Made by a program: the position numbers and the translations under genes. Shown piece after piece: positions 8,921 to 18,611 of a DNA stretch of 64,000 nt (the stretch's first letter is position 1; each line of letters begins with the position of its first letter). The stretch lies in contig NZ_JAATVV010000001.1 in assembly GCF_013184775.1 (NCBI RefSeq), positions 62,001 through 126,000 on the forward strand, given 5' to 3'. The stretch comes from Martelella sp. HB161492. Its GTDB lineage: Bacteria; Pseudomonadota; Alphaproteobacteria; Rhizobiales; Rhizobiaceae. The notes under the pieces were generated by a model that saw nothing but the letters and a program-made list of their open reading frames with translations, had not been told where the DNA came from and searched no databases.

Positions 8921-8949
8921 GAAAAAAATCCCCCGCTTCAGGCGGGGGA
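8921..8949 (-). terminator. Rho-independent terminator of the gamma-glutamyl hydrolase-like gene
   Basis: An 8-bp perfect stem TCCCCCGC/GCGGGGGA (8929-8936 and 8942-8949) is followed on the minus strand by a run of seven U (complement of 8922-8928). It lies between convergent genes and might also stop hss transcripts. Confidence 0.85.
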
Positions 8950-9034
8950 CTTGTGACGGCGGGATGAAGTTCCGCTGAAGAGAGAGCGTCAAAAGCTTTT
9001 CCCTTCGTCCGCGACAGGACTGGCTGCTGCCTTT

Positions 9035-9793
9035 TCAGGCGCGGCCGGCGGAGGCCTGATAGGCACGGATGGCCTCGCCGAAGGCTTCGAGAAGCTTGCG
9101 CGACGGCGTATCGGTCGTGGCCCAGTATTCCGGATGCCACTGAACGCCAACAGCCATGGCCTTGGCCCCGATCACCGAGACCGCCTCAACTGTTCCATCC
9201 GGTGCGACAGCTTCGACCTGCAGGCTGGGCGCCAGCGCGTTGATCGCCTGGCGATGCAGCGAATTGACGGTGATATCGCCCGCACCGAGAACGGCTGCAA
9301 GGCATGAATTCTCGGCAATCGTCACTGTCTGGCGTATGGCGAAAGCCGCATCGCGATCATCCGTTTCCGGCTTGCGATGGTCCATGCGGCCTTCCAGGTC
9401 CTGCACCTCACTCAGGAGCGTGCCGCCAAGGGCAACATTCAGCTCCTGAATGCCGCGGCAGATGCAGAACAGCGGAATGCCACGCTCAACCGCTCGGCGG
9501 ATCAGCGGCAGCGTTGTGGCGTCACGGCCCGGATCGAAGGGACCGTCCTTTTCTTCCGCTTCCCGGCCATAAAGCGACGGGTGGACATTGGAGCGGGCGC
9601 CGGTGATCAGGACGCCGTCAACCCGGTCGAGAATGGCATCGATGTCATTGCCGTTCCTGAAAGCAGGGATGATGAAGCTCATGGCGCCGGCAACGTCGAG
9701 CGCTGCACCGACATATTGCTGCTGGGCGGCGTGCCAGATGGCTTCCTGAAATTCACAGGTATCGGCGGGGACGGCAATGATGGGTCTGGACAT
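9035..9793 (-). CDS. Gamma-glutamyl-gamma-aminobutyrate hydrolase-like class I amidotransferase
   Basis: A 252-residue class I glutamine-amidotransferase-fold hydrolase of the PuuD/peptidase C26 group. The nucleophile elbow is FCICRGIQELN (C112, within CRG), and the His-Glu pair is in QWHPEY (H220, E222). PuuD cleaves gamma-glutamyl-GABA in putrescine catabolism; other members process folate or spermidine-related gamma-glutamyl compounds, so the substrate here is not certain. The segment VLITGARSNVHPSLYG matches the family oxyanion-region motif. The start is taken at the ATG giving MSRPIIAVPAD; a much longer upstream open frame has no family resemblance. The other puu genes are absent from the window, but hss is adjacent and convergent. 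Confidence 0.87.
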   Translation of the reverse strand: MSRPIIAVPADTCEFQEAIWHAAQQQYVGAALDVAGAMSFIIPAFRNGNDIDAILDRVDGVLITGARSNVHPSLYGREAEEKDGPFDPGRDATTLPLIRRAVERGIPLFCICRGIQELNVALGGTLLSEVQDLEGRMDHRKPETDDRDAAFAIRQTVTIAENSCLAAVLGAGDITVNSLHRQAINALAPSLQVEAVAPDGTVEAVSVIGAKAMAVGVQWHPEYWATTDTPSRKLLEAFGEAIRAYQASAGRA

Positions 9794-10001
9794 GTTTGCT
9801 GGACTCGAGGCTTGGATCAAGGATTTGCGCCGGCGAAACTGGCGCGAAGCAACGCTGCTGTCAATCGGCCTTGTTGCGGCTTCAAATTGCGCTTCGTAAG
9901 GCCCGGTGCAGAGATAAAATGACGATTGCTCATTATACCTTGGTTTAAGCATAGCCATTTTGCGACGCAAAACAGGCTGTTCGACGATGGCGCGTGCTTG
10001 A

Positions 10002-11198
<1,197 letters not shown>

Positions 11199-11233
11199 AG
11201 ACTATTCAACTTCCCTGGTTGAAACATGAAGAC

Positions 11234-11265
11234 GGCTCCGCATGCTCAGGCCTGCGGAGCCTTTT
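11234..11265 (+). terminator. Rho-independent terminator of the TRAP binding-protein gene
   Basis: A 9-bp stem GGCTCCGCA/TGCGGAGCC (11234-11242, 11253-11261) followed by TTTT, 36 bases after the stop codon of the TRAP binding-protein gene. Confidence 0.85.
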
Positions 11266-11274
11266 CATATCGCC

Positions 11275-11640
11275 TCAGAAGCTGAGGCATGCCTTTGCTT
11301 CAAGCGCCGAACCTGCACGGCTGACGCAGTCGCGCAGGTCATTGTCCTTGCGGGCGAGCAGATTATAGCGCGCCGTCAATGCATCATGGTCATCCTGAAG
11401 CGCATTATAGGCGTCGATCACCTCGACCATGTCCGATCTGCAGACAAAGCCGCGAATATCGCAGGTATCGGCCGCGAAACACTGGGCATCCGTGTCCACG
11501 CATTTGGTGTCCGGCCCGCAGACACGCGATCCTGTCGCGGCACAAAACCCGCTTGTGTTGGAGGGACAGGAAAAATCACCGGATAGCGCGGCTGTCGCCA
11601 GAAGCGGCACCGCTGCGGCCATGATCGCCAGAAATCGCAT
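11275..11640 (-). CDS. Small secreted cysteine-rich protein of unknown function
   Basis: A 121-residue protein I do not recognise. It has a clean signal peptide (about 20 residues, ending AALSG) and nine cysteines in the mature part, spread across GFCAATGSRVCGPDTKC, AQCFAADTC, FVCRSD, LRDC and KAC. A helical stretch rich in Asp/Ala (about residues 70-105) separates the cysteine cluster from the last two. The pattern suggests a disulfide-stabilised periplasmic protein. The start is well supported by AGGAGG seven bases upstream. It lies between the TRAP receptor and permease genes but has its own ribosome site and opposite orientation to the receptor. A TRAP-accessory role is only a guess from position. 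Confidence 0.72.
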   Translation of the reverse strand: MRFLAIMAAAVPLLATAALSGDFSCPSNTSGFCAATGSRVCGPDTKCVDTDAQCFAADTCDIRGFVCRSDMVEVIDAYNALQDDHDALTARYNLLARKDNDLRDCVSRAGSALEAKACLSF

Positions 11641-11687
11641 AAAATCCTCCTCATCATCCGCCGCCGACCGGTCTCCCCCCTGTCAGA

Positions 11688-11796
11688 CGACTGAAGCGCT
11701 GCCGCATTTCTGCGCATCGCGGAAGCGCTCCATCGCATTGTTTTTCGCGCGCCCTGAGGGAAAACCGGTCTCCGCTTTTCCCAGAAGCACTTCTGG
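11688..11796. repeat. Dispersed palindromic repeat, family B, copy 1
   Basis: Bases here resemble the element at 59503-59602: both have GAAGCG/GAGCG..CCGC, then TGCGNATCGCG, AAGCGCTC, then GAAAAC..TCCGCTTTT. Similar elements with an imperfect inverted repeat of AGCGCT-type arms are common in rhizobial intergenic regions. It lies upstream of the secreted Cys-rich gene. Confidence 0.5.
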
Positions 11797-11830
11797 ACCA
11801 TCATCGGACGATCAGCACCTATCATGCAAG

Positions 11831-11860
11831 AAAAATGGCCGCGTGGTGAACGCGGCCATT
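11831..11860 (-). terminator. Rho-independent terminator of the TRAP permease genes
   Basis: A 10-bp perfect stem AATGGCCGCG/CGCGGCCATT (11834-11843, 11851-11860) followed on the minus strand by a U run (complement of 11831-11835), shortly after the large-permease stop codon. Confidence 0.85.
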
Positions 11861-11875
11861 GTCGGGAGCTTATGA

Positions 11876-13654
11876 TCAGTTGAAGGCAGGCGGCTGCGAC
11901 AGGTCCTCGCCTGGCGCCGGCGCTGGTGCCGGGGTCGATGGCGCTCCCAGATCACCACCAAGTGGCGGCAGGCCGAACGGATCGTCGCCGCCATTGTCAC
12001 CATCAAGCGGTGCAAGGCCGCCGCTGTCACCAAAGCCGAAGCCGGGAACAGTAATGGTGACGGAGGCCGGATCCACGCTCGGCGCTTCATCCTTGTAGTG
12101 TGTGACAAGCTGCGGGAAGGAAATGACCGCAACAATTGCCAGAGCCTGGATGACGATGAAGGGGATGATACCCTTGTAGATCGACATGGTCGGCACGCCC
12201 TTCATCTTGGCGCCTGTCGCCTTGTCGACCCATTCACCGGCCGGCGTGACTGATCGCAGATAGAAAAGCGAGAAGCCGAAGGGTGGTGTCAGGAAGGAGG
12301 TCTGCAGGTTGATACCGAGAATGATGCCGAACCAGATCAGATCGATGCCCAGAGCCTGCGCCGGCTGAACCAGCAGCGGCACCATGATGAAGGCGATTTC
12401 GAAGAAATCCAGGAAGCATCCCAATATGAAGACAATGATCGTCACCACGATCAGGAAGCCATATTCGCCACCCGGCAGGCCGGTCAGCAGATCCTCAATC
12501 CAGACGTTGCCGTTGATGCCGTAGAAGGTCAGGCTGAAGACGCGCGCGCCCATCAGGATCATCATGACGAAGGCAGAAAGCTTGGTGGTGGAATCAAGCG
12601 CCTGCTTCAGCGATTTCAGATCCAGCCGGCGCTTCGCCAGCGCCAGGATCAGCGCACCCGAAGCGCCCATCGCGCCGCCTTCGGTCGGGGTGGCGATGCC
12701 CAGGAAAATGGTACCGAGCACGAGGAAGATCAGCGCCAGCGGCGGAACCAGGACAATGATCACCTGCTGCGACAGCTTCGACAGAATGTTGAGCTTCATG
12801 CGCTCATTGGCAATGGCGATCAGATAGACCACGACCACCGCAAAGCACAATGCCGCCACCAGGCGCCAGGCGTCATTCGCCGCCGTAAACAGCACGTGAT
12901 AGCCGAGGAAATAGAGGGCAACGGCCAGTGCGATCATCACGAAGAGCGAGGTGATACCATTGCCGAGCGTGCGGGCCTCGGCGGGCATGGCGGGCGCTGA
13001 CTTCGGGCTCACCATCGAAACGATGAAGACATAAAGACAGTAGGCCGCAATAATCATCAGCGACGGATAGAGCGCGCCCACATACATGTCCCCGACGGAG
13101 CGGCCGAGCTGGTCGGCCATGACGATCAGGACAAGTGACGGCGGCACGATCTGCGCCAGCGTGCCGGACGCGGCAATGGTACCCGTGGCGAAGGGACGGC
13201 TATAGTTATAGCGCAGCATCACCGGCAGGGAGATCAGCCCCATGGCCATGACGGATGCGGCAACGACGCCGGTGGTCGCCCCCAGCAGCGCACCGACCAG
13301 CACGACAGCATAGGCGATACCGCCGCGCACCGGTCCGAACAGCTGGCCGATCGTGTCCAGCAGATCCTCGGCCATGCGCGAGCGTTCGAGAATGATGCCC
13401 ATGAAGGTGAAGAACGGCACCGCCAGCAGCGTTTCATTCGACATGATCCCGCCGAAGAAGCGGTCCGGATGCGACTGCAGAAGCGGCCAGAACAGGTGGA
13501 TCTGCGGCGAATAGGATGAAAGCTCGACGCCGAAGACGAAGAAGATCAGCCCTCCGGCGGCAAGCGTAAAGGCAACCGGATAGCCGAGAAGCAACATCCC
13601 CATCACGGAAACGAACATGATGGGTGCGAGATTATGGGCGATGAGATCGATCAT
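11876..13654 (-). CDS. TRAP transporter large permease (DctM-type) with proline-rich tail
   Basis: A 592-residue inner-membrane protein with about 12-13 hydrophobic segments, the DctM subunit that carries the sodium-driven transport path. Family blocks include IMFVSVMGMLLLGYPVAF, RGGIAYAVVLVGALLGATTG, and LGCFLDFFEIAFIMVPLL. It is longer than a typical DctM (about 430-520). Part of the excess is an internal segment around residues 225-300. Another part is a soluble tail of about 70 residues after the last helix, with Gly/Asp-rich then PAPAPAPG sequence. It overlaps the small-permease gene by 4 bases (ATGA), so translation is probably coupled. It faces the receptor gene at 10080-11198, which is presumed to be its partner. 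Confidence 0.92.
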   Translation of the reverse strand: MIDLIAHNLAPIMFVSVMGMLLLGYPVAFTLAAGGLIFFVFGVELSSYSPQIHLFWPLLQSHPDRFFGGIMSNETLLAVPFFTFMGIILERSRMAEDLLDTIGQLFGPVRGGIAYAVVLVGALLGATTGVVAASVMAMGLISLPVMLRYNYSRPFATGTIAASGTLAQIVPPSLVLIVMADQLGRSVGDMYVGALYPSLMIIAAYCLYVFIVSMVSPKSAPAMPAEARTLGNGITSLFVMIALAVALYFLGYHVLFTAANDAWRLVAALCFAVVVVYLIAIANERMKLNILSKLSQQVIIVLVPPLALIFLVLGTIFLGIATPTEGGAMGASGALILALAKRRLDLKSLKQALDSTTKLSAFVMMILMGARVFSLTFYGINGNVWIEDLLTGLPGGEYGFLIVVTIIVFILGCFLDFFEIAFIMVPLLVQPAQALGIDLIWFGIILGINLQTSFLTPPFGFSLFYLRSVTPAGEWVDKATGAKMKGVPTMSIYKGIIPFIVIQALAIVAVISFPQLVTHYKDEAPSVDPASVTITVPGFGFGDSGGLAPLDGDNGGDDPFGLPPLGGDLGAPSTPAPAPAPGEDLSQPPAFN

Positions 13655-14226
13655 GCTTCGTCGTCCGCTGTCTTCAGGGGCATGGCGTGGCTGTTATCGG
13701 AATAGAGCGTATCGCGCTCCTGCAGACGGCCCGAAATCACGGCAATACGCTTGATGATTTCCGAAAAGGCCTGCAACAGCAGCAGGAAGAACCCGAACAG
13801 GATGAAGAATTTTGCCGGCCACAGATGCAGTCCGCCGGCATTGGTCGACATCTCGCCCGTCAGAAACGAGCGCAGGAACCAGGGCCAGGAGAGATAGACC
13901 ATCATCGCGGCGAAAGGCACGAGGAAGAAGATGTGCAGGATCAGGTCGATCCAGTCACGGGTGCGCTTCGACCAGTTGCTCGACAGAATGTCGATACGGA
14001 TATGCTCGTTCTTCAGCAGCGCATAGGCCGCCGCCAGCATGAAGACGGCACCATAAAGATACCATTGCACCTCAAGCCAGGCATTTGACGACAGGCTGAA
14101 CAGCTTTCGGCTGATCGCATTGCCTGCGCTGATCAAAATGGCGGCCAGCAGCAGCCAGGAGACCGATTTGCCAATGAACTCATTGACCCGGTCGATCAAC
14201 CGGCTGAGCTTCAACAGTAATTCCAT
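13651..14226 (-). CDS. TRAP transporter small permease (DctQ-type)
   Basis: A 191-residue membrane protein with four hydrophobic segments: SVSWLLLAAILISAGNAISR, WYLYGAVFMLAAAYALL, LILHIFFLVPFAAMMVYL and a last one around FFILFGFFLLLLQAF. The block EVQWYLYGAVFMLAAAYAL with the following EHIRIDIL is the classic DctQ signature. The ATG at 14226 follows GGAGG; an upstream TTG coincides with that ribosome site and is unlikely. It is first in the dctQM pair, overlapping the next gene by ATGA. Confidence 0.92.
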   Translation of the reverse strand: MELLLKLSRLIDRVNEFIGKSVSWLLLAAILISAGNAISRKLFSLSSNAWLEVQWYLYGAVFMLAAAYALLKNEHIRIDILSSNWSKRTRDWIDLILHIFFLVPFAAMMVYLSWPWFLRSFLTGEMSTNAGGLHLWPAKFFILFGFFLLLLQAFSEIIKRIAVISGRLQERDTLYSDNSHAMPLKTADDEA

Positions 14227-14641
14227 GGGGTCCTCCAAACCGTTCGACCTCCTTAACGGAAGTTGTCAAGGCCGCGCAACATGCCTTTGGTACTATACGG
14301 CCGGAAAAATACGATTCTCGTGAAGTTTTCGGCAAGCGAACAGGCCGGAGGACGACCATTTATTGCGTCGACCTTCACTTAATCAAATTGTCGGAGCTGC
14401 TGATAGCGCCATCGGCAGGCGCTCGGCAAGGGCAAAAACGCAACAGATACGGTTCGAAGCGCCCGTAGAAACGGTATTTCCGGCTTTTTTACATTTTTAT
14501 CGCGCCCGTCTGGATGAATGACGCCGGAATTGCGACGCGATACCAATGTTGGTGGGACCCGCGCGAATGTGCTAGCTTTGCCGATGATCGGAGGGAGAGC
14601 CGGTCTGCCAGGGTGAAGGCAATGCATGGGTGGAGGACTTG
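14227..14641. other. Intergenic region between divergent dctQ-type and cox4-type genes
   Basis: About 415 bp expected to hold promoters for the TRAP permease genes (minus) and the cox4-pnt group (plus). Short hairpins such as GCGCC..GGCGC around 14406-14420 occur. No gene with a family resemblance was seen. Confidence 0.5.
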
Positions 14642-14866
14642 ATGCAGCATGCTGACATGAATGATGCCGCAACGGCACGACAGGACGATTTTCACGAACA
14701 TGAGCACACCTACCGGATGTTCCTGCGCGGAACCCGGATTCTGACCGTGCTTGTGATTGCACTGCTTCTCGGCATGACCGCAGGCCTGATCGGACCGTTC
14801 GGATTTCTTGGCGGTTTGATCCTTTTCATATTCGCCAGTGCAATCGGCCTTTATAGTTTCCGCTAA
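14642..14866 (+). CDS. Aa3-type cytochrome c oxidase subunit IV-like small membrane protein
   Basis: A 74-residue protein with an acidic/His-rich N-terminal half (DFHEHEHTYRMFL) and a C-terminal pair of hydrophobic stretches (RILTVLVIALLLGMTAGL and FGFLGGLILFIFASAIGL). This matches the short bacterial aa3-type oxidase subunit IV family, often annotated next to pntA in rhizobia. The main oxidase genes are not here, so whether it joins an oxidase or transhydrogenase-linked complex is not shown. The ATG at 14642 follows GGAGG by 5 bases; a GTG at 14630 overlaps that site. It precedes pntAA by 100 bp in the same direction. Confidence 0.8.
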   Translation: MQHADMNDAATARQDDFHEHEHTYRMFLRGTRILTVLVIALLLGMTAGLIGPFGFLGGLILFIFASAIGLYSFR

Positions 14867-14966
14867 CCGGTCCTTCTGCCGGTCTGTTCCGCCGGGTTTG
14901 CCGGATGGACAGCGTTGGGGCGTTGCCGTCCCGGCGACAAGCGTTTCACCCTGGTTTTGGGAGTAG

Positions 14967-16121
14967 ATGGTGAGCAAAACAATTTTTGTGCCGAAGGAGA
15001 GCGCGCTTGCGGAAACCCGCGTCGCCGCATCGCCCGACACAGTCAAGAAACTGAGTGGTCTCGGCTTTTCTGTCGTGATCGAAACCGGGGCGGGGCTTGC
15101 GTCGCAGATCAGCGATGCTGATTTTGAAGCTGCCGGTGCGACAATTGCCGGGCCGGAGGCTGCATCCTCTGCCGATGTGATCTTCCGTGTTCGCCGGCCG
15201 GAGGCGGGCGAAATCGCGGTCTACCCATCCGGTGCGGCAGTCTTTGCGATGATGGATCCCTATGGTCAGGAGGAGGCGCTTTCCGCCATGGCCGCCCAGG
15301 GACTTTCCAGCTTTGCCATGGAATTGATGCCGCGCATCACCCGCGCCCAGTCCATGGACGTCCTGTCCTCACAGGCAAACCTTGCCGGCTATCAGGCGGT
15401 GATTGAGGCAGCCGCGGTCTATGACCGGGCCATGCCGATGATGATGACGGCGGCGGGAACGGTTCCGGCCGCCCGCGTCTTTGTCATGGGCGCCGGCGTT
15501 GCCGGCCTGCAGGCAATCGCAACCGCACGCCGCCTCGGTGCCGTCGTCTCGGCAACCGATGTGCGTCCGGCTGCAAAGGAGCAGGTTGCCTCGCTCGGCG
15601 CAAAATTCATTGCTGTCGAGGATGATGAGTTCAAGGCAGCGGAAACCGCCGGCGGCTACGCCAAGGAAATGTCTGCTGCCTATCAGGCCAAGCAGGCAGA
15701 GCTGGTTGCCGCCCATATCGCCAAGCAGGACATCGTCATCACCACGGCGCTGATCCCGGGACGCCCGGCGCCCCGGCTGGTCTCGCGCGCCATGCTTGCC
15801 TCCATGCGCCTTGGCTCCGTCGCCGTTGACCTTGCGGTCGAACGTGGCGGCAATGTCGAAGGCGCTGAAGCCGGTGGCATTGCCACTGTCGAAGGCGTTT
15901 CAGTCGTCGGTTATGTCAATCTGCCGGGCCGGATCGCCGCCAGCGCGACGCTGCTCTACGCCAAGAACCTTCTCACCTTTTTCCAGACGCTGGTCGACAA
16001 GGAGACCGGCGCAGTGACCATCAATCAGGATGATGAACTGGTCGCAGCCACGCTTCTGACCCATGGCGGCGCGGTCGTTCATCCGAAATTTGGTGCGGTC
16101 CCTGCTGAAGGAGATGCATAA
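14967..16121 (+). CDS. pntAA: NAD(P) transhydrogenase subunit alpha part 1 (NAD(H)-binding)
   Basis: A 384-residue soluble domain I of the proton-translocating transhydrogenase, which binds NAD(H) and passes hydride to NADP. The N-terminal fold resembles alanine dehydrogenase ([17 protein letters not shown]). The Rossmann motif is [21 protein letters not shown] followed by the acidic ATDVRP. The segment [18 protein letters not shown] is the mobile-loop region. In this lineage the alpha subunit is split into two genes, as here. The stop overlaps the start of the membrane part by one base, so the two are translationally coupled. Confidence 0.95.
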   Translation: MVSKTIFVPKESALAETRVAASPDTVKKLSGLGFSVVIETGAGLASQISDADFEAAGATIAGPEAASSADVIFRVRRPEAGEIAVYPSGAAVFAMMDPYGQEEALSAMAAQGLSSFAMELMPRITRAQSMDVLSSQANLAGYQAVIEAAAVYDRAMPMMMTAAGTVPAARVFVMGAGVAGLQAIATARRLGAVVSATDVRPAAKEQVASLGAKFIAVEDDEFKAAETAGGYAKEMSAAYQAKQAELVAAHIAKQDIVITTALIPGRPAPRLVSRAMLASMRLGSVAVDLAVERGGNVEGAEAGGIATVEGVSVVGYVNLPGRIAASATLLYAKNLLTFFQTLVDKETGAVTINQDDELVAATLLTHGGAVVHPKFGAVPAEGDA

Positions 16122-16534
16122 TGTCCATATCTGATGCCAATTCGGCCATCGACAGTGCAATGGGTTCGCTTGAACAGGCGCGCCAGGCACTTGGCAATCT
16201 CGACGCCGGCACCGTGGCCAATCTCGCCCATGGCGCAAGCGGCGGCGCAATCGATCCGTTCGTCTTCCAGTTCGCGATCTTCATTCTGGCGATCTTCGTC
16301 GGCTATTATGTCGTATGGTCGGTCACGCCGGCACTGCACACCCCGCTGATGGCCGTCACCAATGCCATTTCCTCCGTCATCGTTGTCGGCGCGCTTCTGG
16401 CGGTCGGCCTGTCGGCGAGCGGCCTTGCGACCGGCTTCGGCTTTGTCGCGCTGATCCTCGTTTCGATCAACATTTTCGGCGGTTTTCTTGTCACCCAGCG
16501 CATGCTGGCCATGTACAAGAAGAAGGACAAGTGA
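16121..16534 (+). CDS. pntAB: NAD(P) transhydrogenase subunit alpha part 2 (membrane)
   Basis: A 137-residue membrane component with a polar N-terminal region of about 40 residues, then three to four hydrophobic helices ([59 protein letters not shown]). [17 protein letters not shown] is the family signature. It forms part of domain II, the proton channel of transhydrogenase, with PntB. It starts at the last base of the pntAA stop codon and ends 12 bp before pntB. Confidence 0.95.
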   Translation: MSISDANSAIDSAMGSLEQARQALGNLDAGTVANLAHGASGGAIDPFVFQFAIFILAIFVGYYVVWSVTPALHTPLMAVTNAISSVIVVGALLAVGLSASGLATGFGFVALILVSINIFGGFLVTQRMLAMYKKKDK

Positions 16535-16546
16535 GGCGTTTGAGCG

Positions 16547-17944
16547 ATGTCCGTTAATCTTGCAGCTTTGCTGTTTCTCGTCTCCGCCGTCCTGTTCATC
16601 ATGGCGCTTCGGGGATTGTCCCACCCATCGACCAGCCGCAAGGGCAATGTCTACGGCATGGTCGGCATGGCCATTGCCATCGGCACAACGCTGTGGCTGG
16701 CGCAGCCTTCCTTCACCGCACTGATCTTCATCCTGCTGGCGCTTGTGATCGGTGGCTCCATCGGTGCCTATATCGCCCGCACCATCGCCATGACGGCGAT
16801 GCCGCAGCTTGTCGCCGGTTTCCACTCGCTGGTCGGTCTTGCCGCCGTGCTTGTGGCCGCTGCCGCCCTTTACGCACCGGAAAGCTTCGGTATCGGCGTT
16901 GCCGGAGATATTCACCTGCGGGCACTGATCGAAATGGCGCTTGGAGCCGCGATCGGCGCGATCACCTTTACCGGCTCGATCATCGCCTTTGCCAAGCTTG
17001 ACGGGCGCATGTCCGGCAAGCCGATCATGCTGCCGATGCGCCATGCCATCAATATCGTGCTGCTGGCGCTGCTGGTGATCTTCATCATCGCACTGACGGC
17101 GACCGCCGCGCCGGTCTTCTTCTGGCTGGTCGTTATCCTGGCGCTGGTGCTCGGTGTGCTGCTGATCGTGCCGATCGGCGGCGCCGACATGCCGGTCGTG
17201 GTCTCGATGCTCAACTCCTATTCGGGCTGGGCGGCCGCCGGTATCGGCTTCACGCTCGGCAATATGGCGCTGATCGTCACGGGTGCGCTTGTCGGCTCGT
17301 CCGGTGCAATCCTGTCCTATATCATGTGCAAGGGCATGAACCGTTCCTTCATCTCCGTTATTCTTGGTGGTTTTGGCGGCGATGCCGCAGCGGCGGGTGC
17401 CGCCGACAAGGGCGACCGCAACGTCAAGCTCGGTTCTGCCGATGATGCTGCCTTCCTGATGGAAAACGCATCCAAGGTCATCATCGTGCCCGGCTATGGC
17501 ATGGCCGTTGCCCAGGCCCAGCACGCGCTGCGTGAACTGGCGGATCTGCTGAAGGGAAAGGGCGTCGAGGTCAAATATGCCATTCATCCGGTCGCCGGCC
17601 GCATGCCGGGCCATATGAATGTGCTGCTGGCCGAGGCCAATGTGCCCTATGACGAGGTGTTCGAGCTTGAGGACATCAACTCTGAATTTGCCCAGGCTGA
17701 TGTCGCCTATGTGATTGGCGCCAATGATGTCACCAATCCGGCCGCCCGCGATGACAAGACCTCGCCGATCTACGGCATGCCGATCCTTGACGTCGACAAG
17801 GCCAAGACCTGCCTGTTCGTCAAGCGTTCACTCGGCTCCGGCTATGCCGGCATCGATAATGAACTGTTCTACAAGGACGGCACGATGATGCTGCTCGGCG
17901 ATGCCAAGAAGATGACGGAAGATATCGTCAAGGCCATGGGCTGA
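16547..17944 (+). CDS. pntB: NAD(P) transhydrogenase subunit beta
   Basis: A 465-residue protein. Residues 1-270 hold about eight or nine transmembrane helices of domain II, including VAGFHSLVGLAAVL, which carries the conserved His thought to take part in proton transfer, and SYSGWAAAGIGFTLGN. The C-terminal domain III binds NADP(H): VIIVPGYGMAVAQAQHAL is its nucleotide motif, followed by HPVAGRMPGHMNVLLAEA and GANDVTNPAAR. All expected landmarks are present and the length is normal. Last gene of the cox4-pnt group, closed by a terminator. Confidence 0.96.
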   Translation: MSVNLAALLFLVSAVLFIMALRGLSHPSTSRKGNVYGMVGMAIAIGTTLWLAQPSFTALIFILLALVIGGSIGAYIARTIAMTAMPQLVAGFHSLVGLAAVLVAAAALYAPESFGIGVAGDIHLRALIEMALGAAIGAITFTGSIIAFAKLDGRMSGKPIMLPMRHAINIVLLALLVIFIIALTATAAPVFFWLVVILALVLGVLLIVPIGGADMPVVVSMLNSYSGWAAAGIGFTLGNMALIVTGALVGSSGAILSYIMCKGMNRSFISVILGGFGGDAAAAGAADKGDRNVKLGSADDAAFLMENASKVIIVPGYGMAVAQAQHALRELADLLKGKGVEVKYAIHPVAGRMPGHMNVLLAEANVPYDEVFELEDINSEFAQADVAYVIGANDVTNPAARDDKTSPIYGMPILDVDKAKTCLFVKRSLGSGYAGIDNELFYKDGTMMLLGDAKKMTEDIVKAMG

Positions 17945-17993
17945 GTACCGGCCCCCTCCACCGGCTCACAACCGGTAGATAAAGAAGAACATC

Positions 17994-18023
17994 GGGGCGG
18001 TCGCGAAACCGCCCCTTTCTTTG
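17994..18023 (+). terminator. Rho-independent terminator of the pnt operon
   Basis: An 8-bp stem GGGGCGGT/ACCGCCCC (17994-18001, 18008-18015) followed by TTTCTTTG, 50 bp after pntB. It could also work weakly on the opposite strand for apaG. Confidence 0.85.
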
Positions 18024-18066
18024 CAGACATCACGATTGCCACGCAAATGCTCGCATCAGCCACAGC

Positions 18067-18462
18067 TTAGTTCAGGCTGTGCCCCGCATAAGGCGAGTTC
18101 AGCGAGCAGCCAGGCAGGGCGATCTCCAGCAGTTCGCCGTCCTCCATCTGCATCAGGCAGTGGCCGAACATGACGCCGCTTGGCGTTTTCAGCGGACCGG
18201 CCGAGCTATAGAGAAAATGCTGCCCCGGCCCCAGCACCGGCTGGCCAAGCACGGTAGCGCTGTCACCGAAATCACGAACCAGACCAAACTCATCGGCGGC
18301 ATGCCAGTAGCGTGCAACAATGCAGATGTGGTGATCGCTGTGATTGATGACTTCGACCGAGCAGGACCAGACATAACAATTGTCGTTCGGCCGTGAGAGG
18401 TCCGTCTGGAAAAACGGCTCGACCTTAACTTCTATATCGCGTGTTCGCGCACAAAAAATCAT
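18067..18462 (-). CDS. apaG: ApaG-domain protein
   Basis: A 131-residue protein covering the whole ApaG beta-sandwich domain: TRDIEVKVEPFF at the start, VWSCSVEVINHS, VARYWHAADEFG, then PVLGPGQHFLYSSAGPL, TPSGVMFGHCLM and ALPGCSLNSPY at the end. The family is linked to cobalt/magnesium resistance in enterobacteria and to F-box-like partners in eukaryotes, but its molecular action is unsettled. It follows metZ by 150 bp in the same direction, so it may be cotranscribed and controlled by the same SAM-II leader. Confidence 0.92.
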   Translation of the reverse strand: MIFCARTRDIEVKVEPFFQTDLSRPNDNCYVWSCSVEVINHSDHHICIVARYWHAADEFGLVRDFGDSATVLGQPVLGPGQHFLYSSAGPLKTPSGVMFGHCLMQMEDGELLEIALPGCSLNSPYAGHSLN

Positions 18463-18611
18463 TCAGAAGCCCCCGCATTCTGATGGTTAGCGCTTACCCG
18501 TTGGTTGTGTTTTTTATATTGCGTCTATCTAACGGTGTTACCGAGAATAACCGGCAATCCATCAAATGCAATATGCGGGAAGACCTAAAAAGCAGAATGC
18601 GGGAGGTATTT

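Noticed and set aside
8929-8949. Considered as a terminator for hss only
   Set aside because: The U run lies on the minus strand side, so it is better assigned to the convergent hydrolase gene, with hss use only possible.
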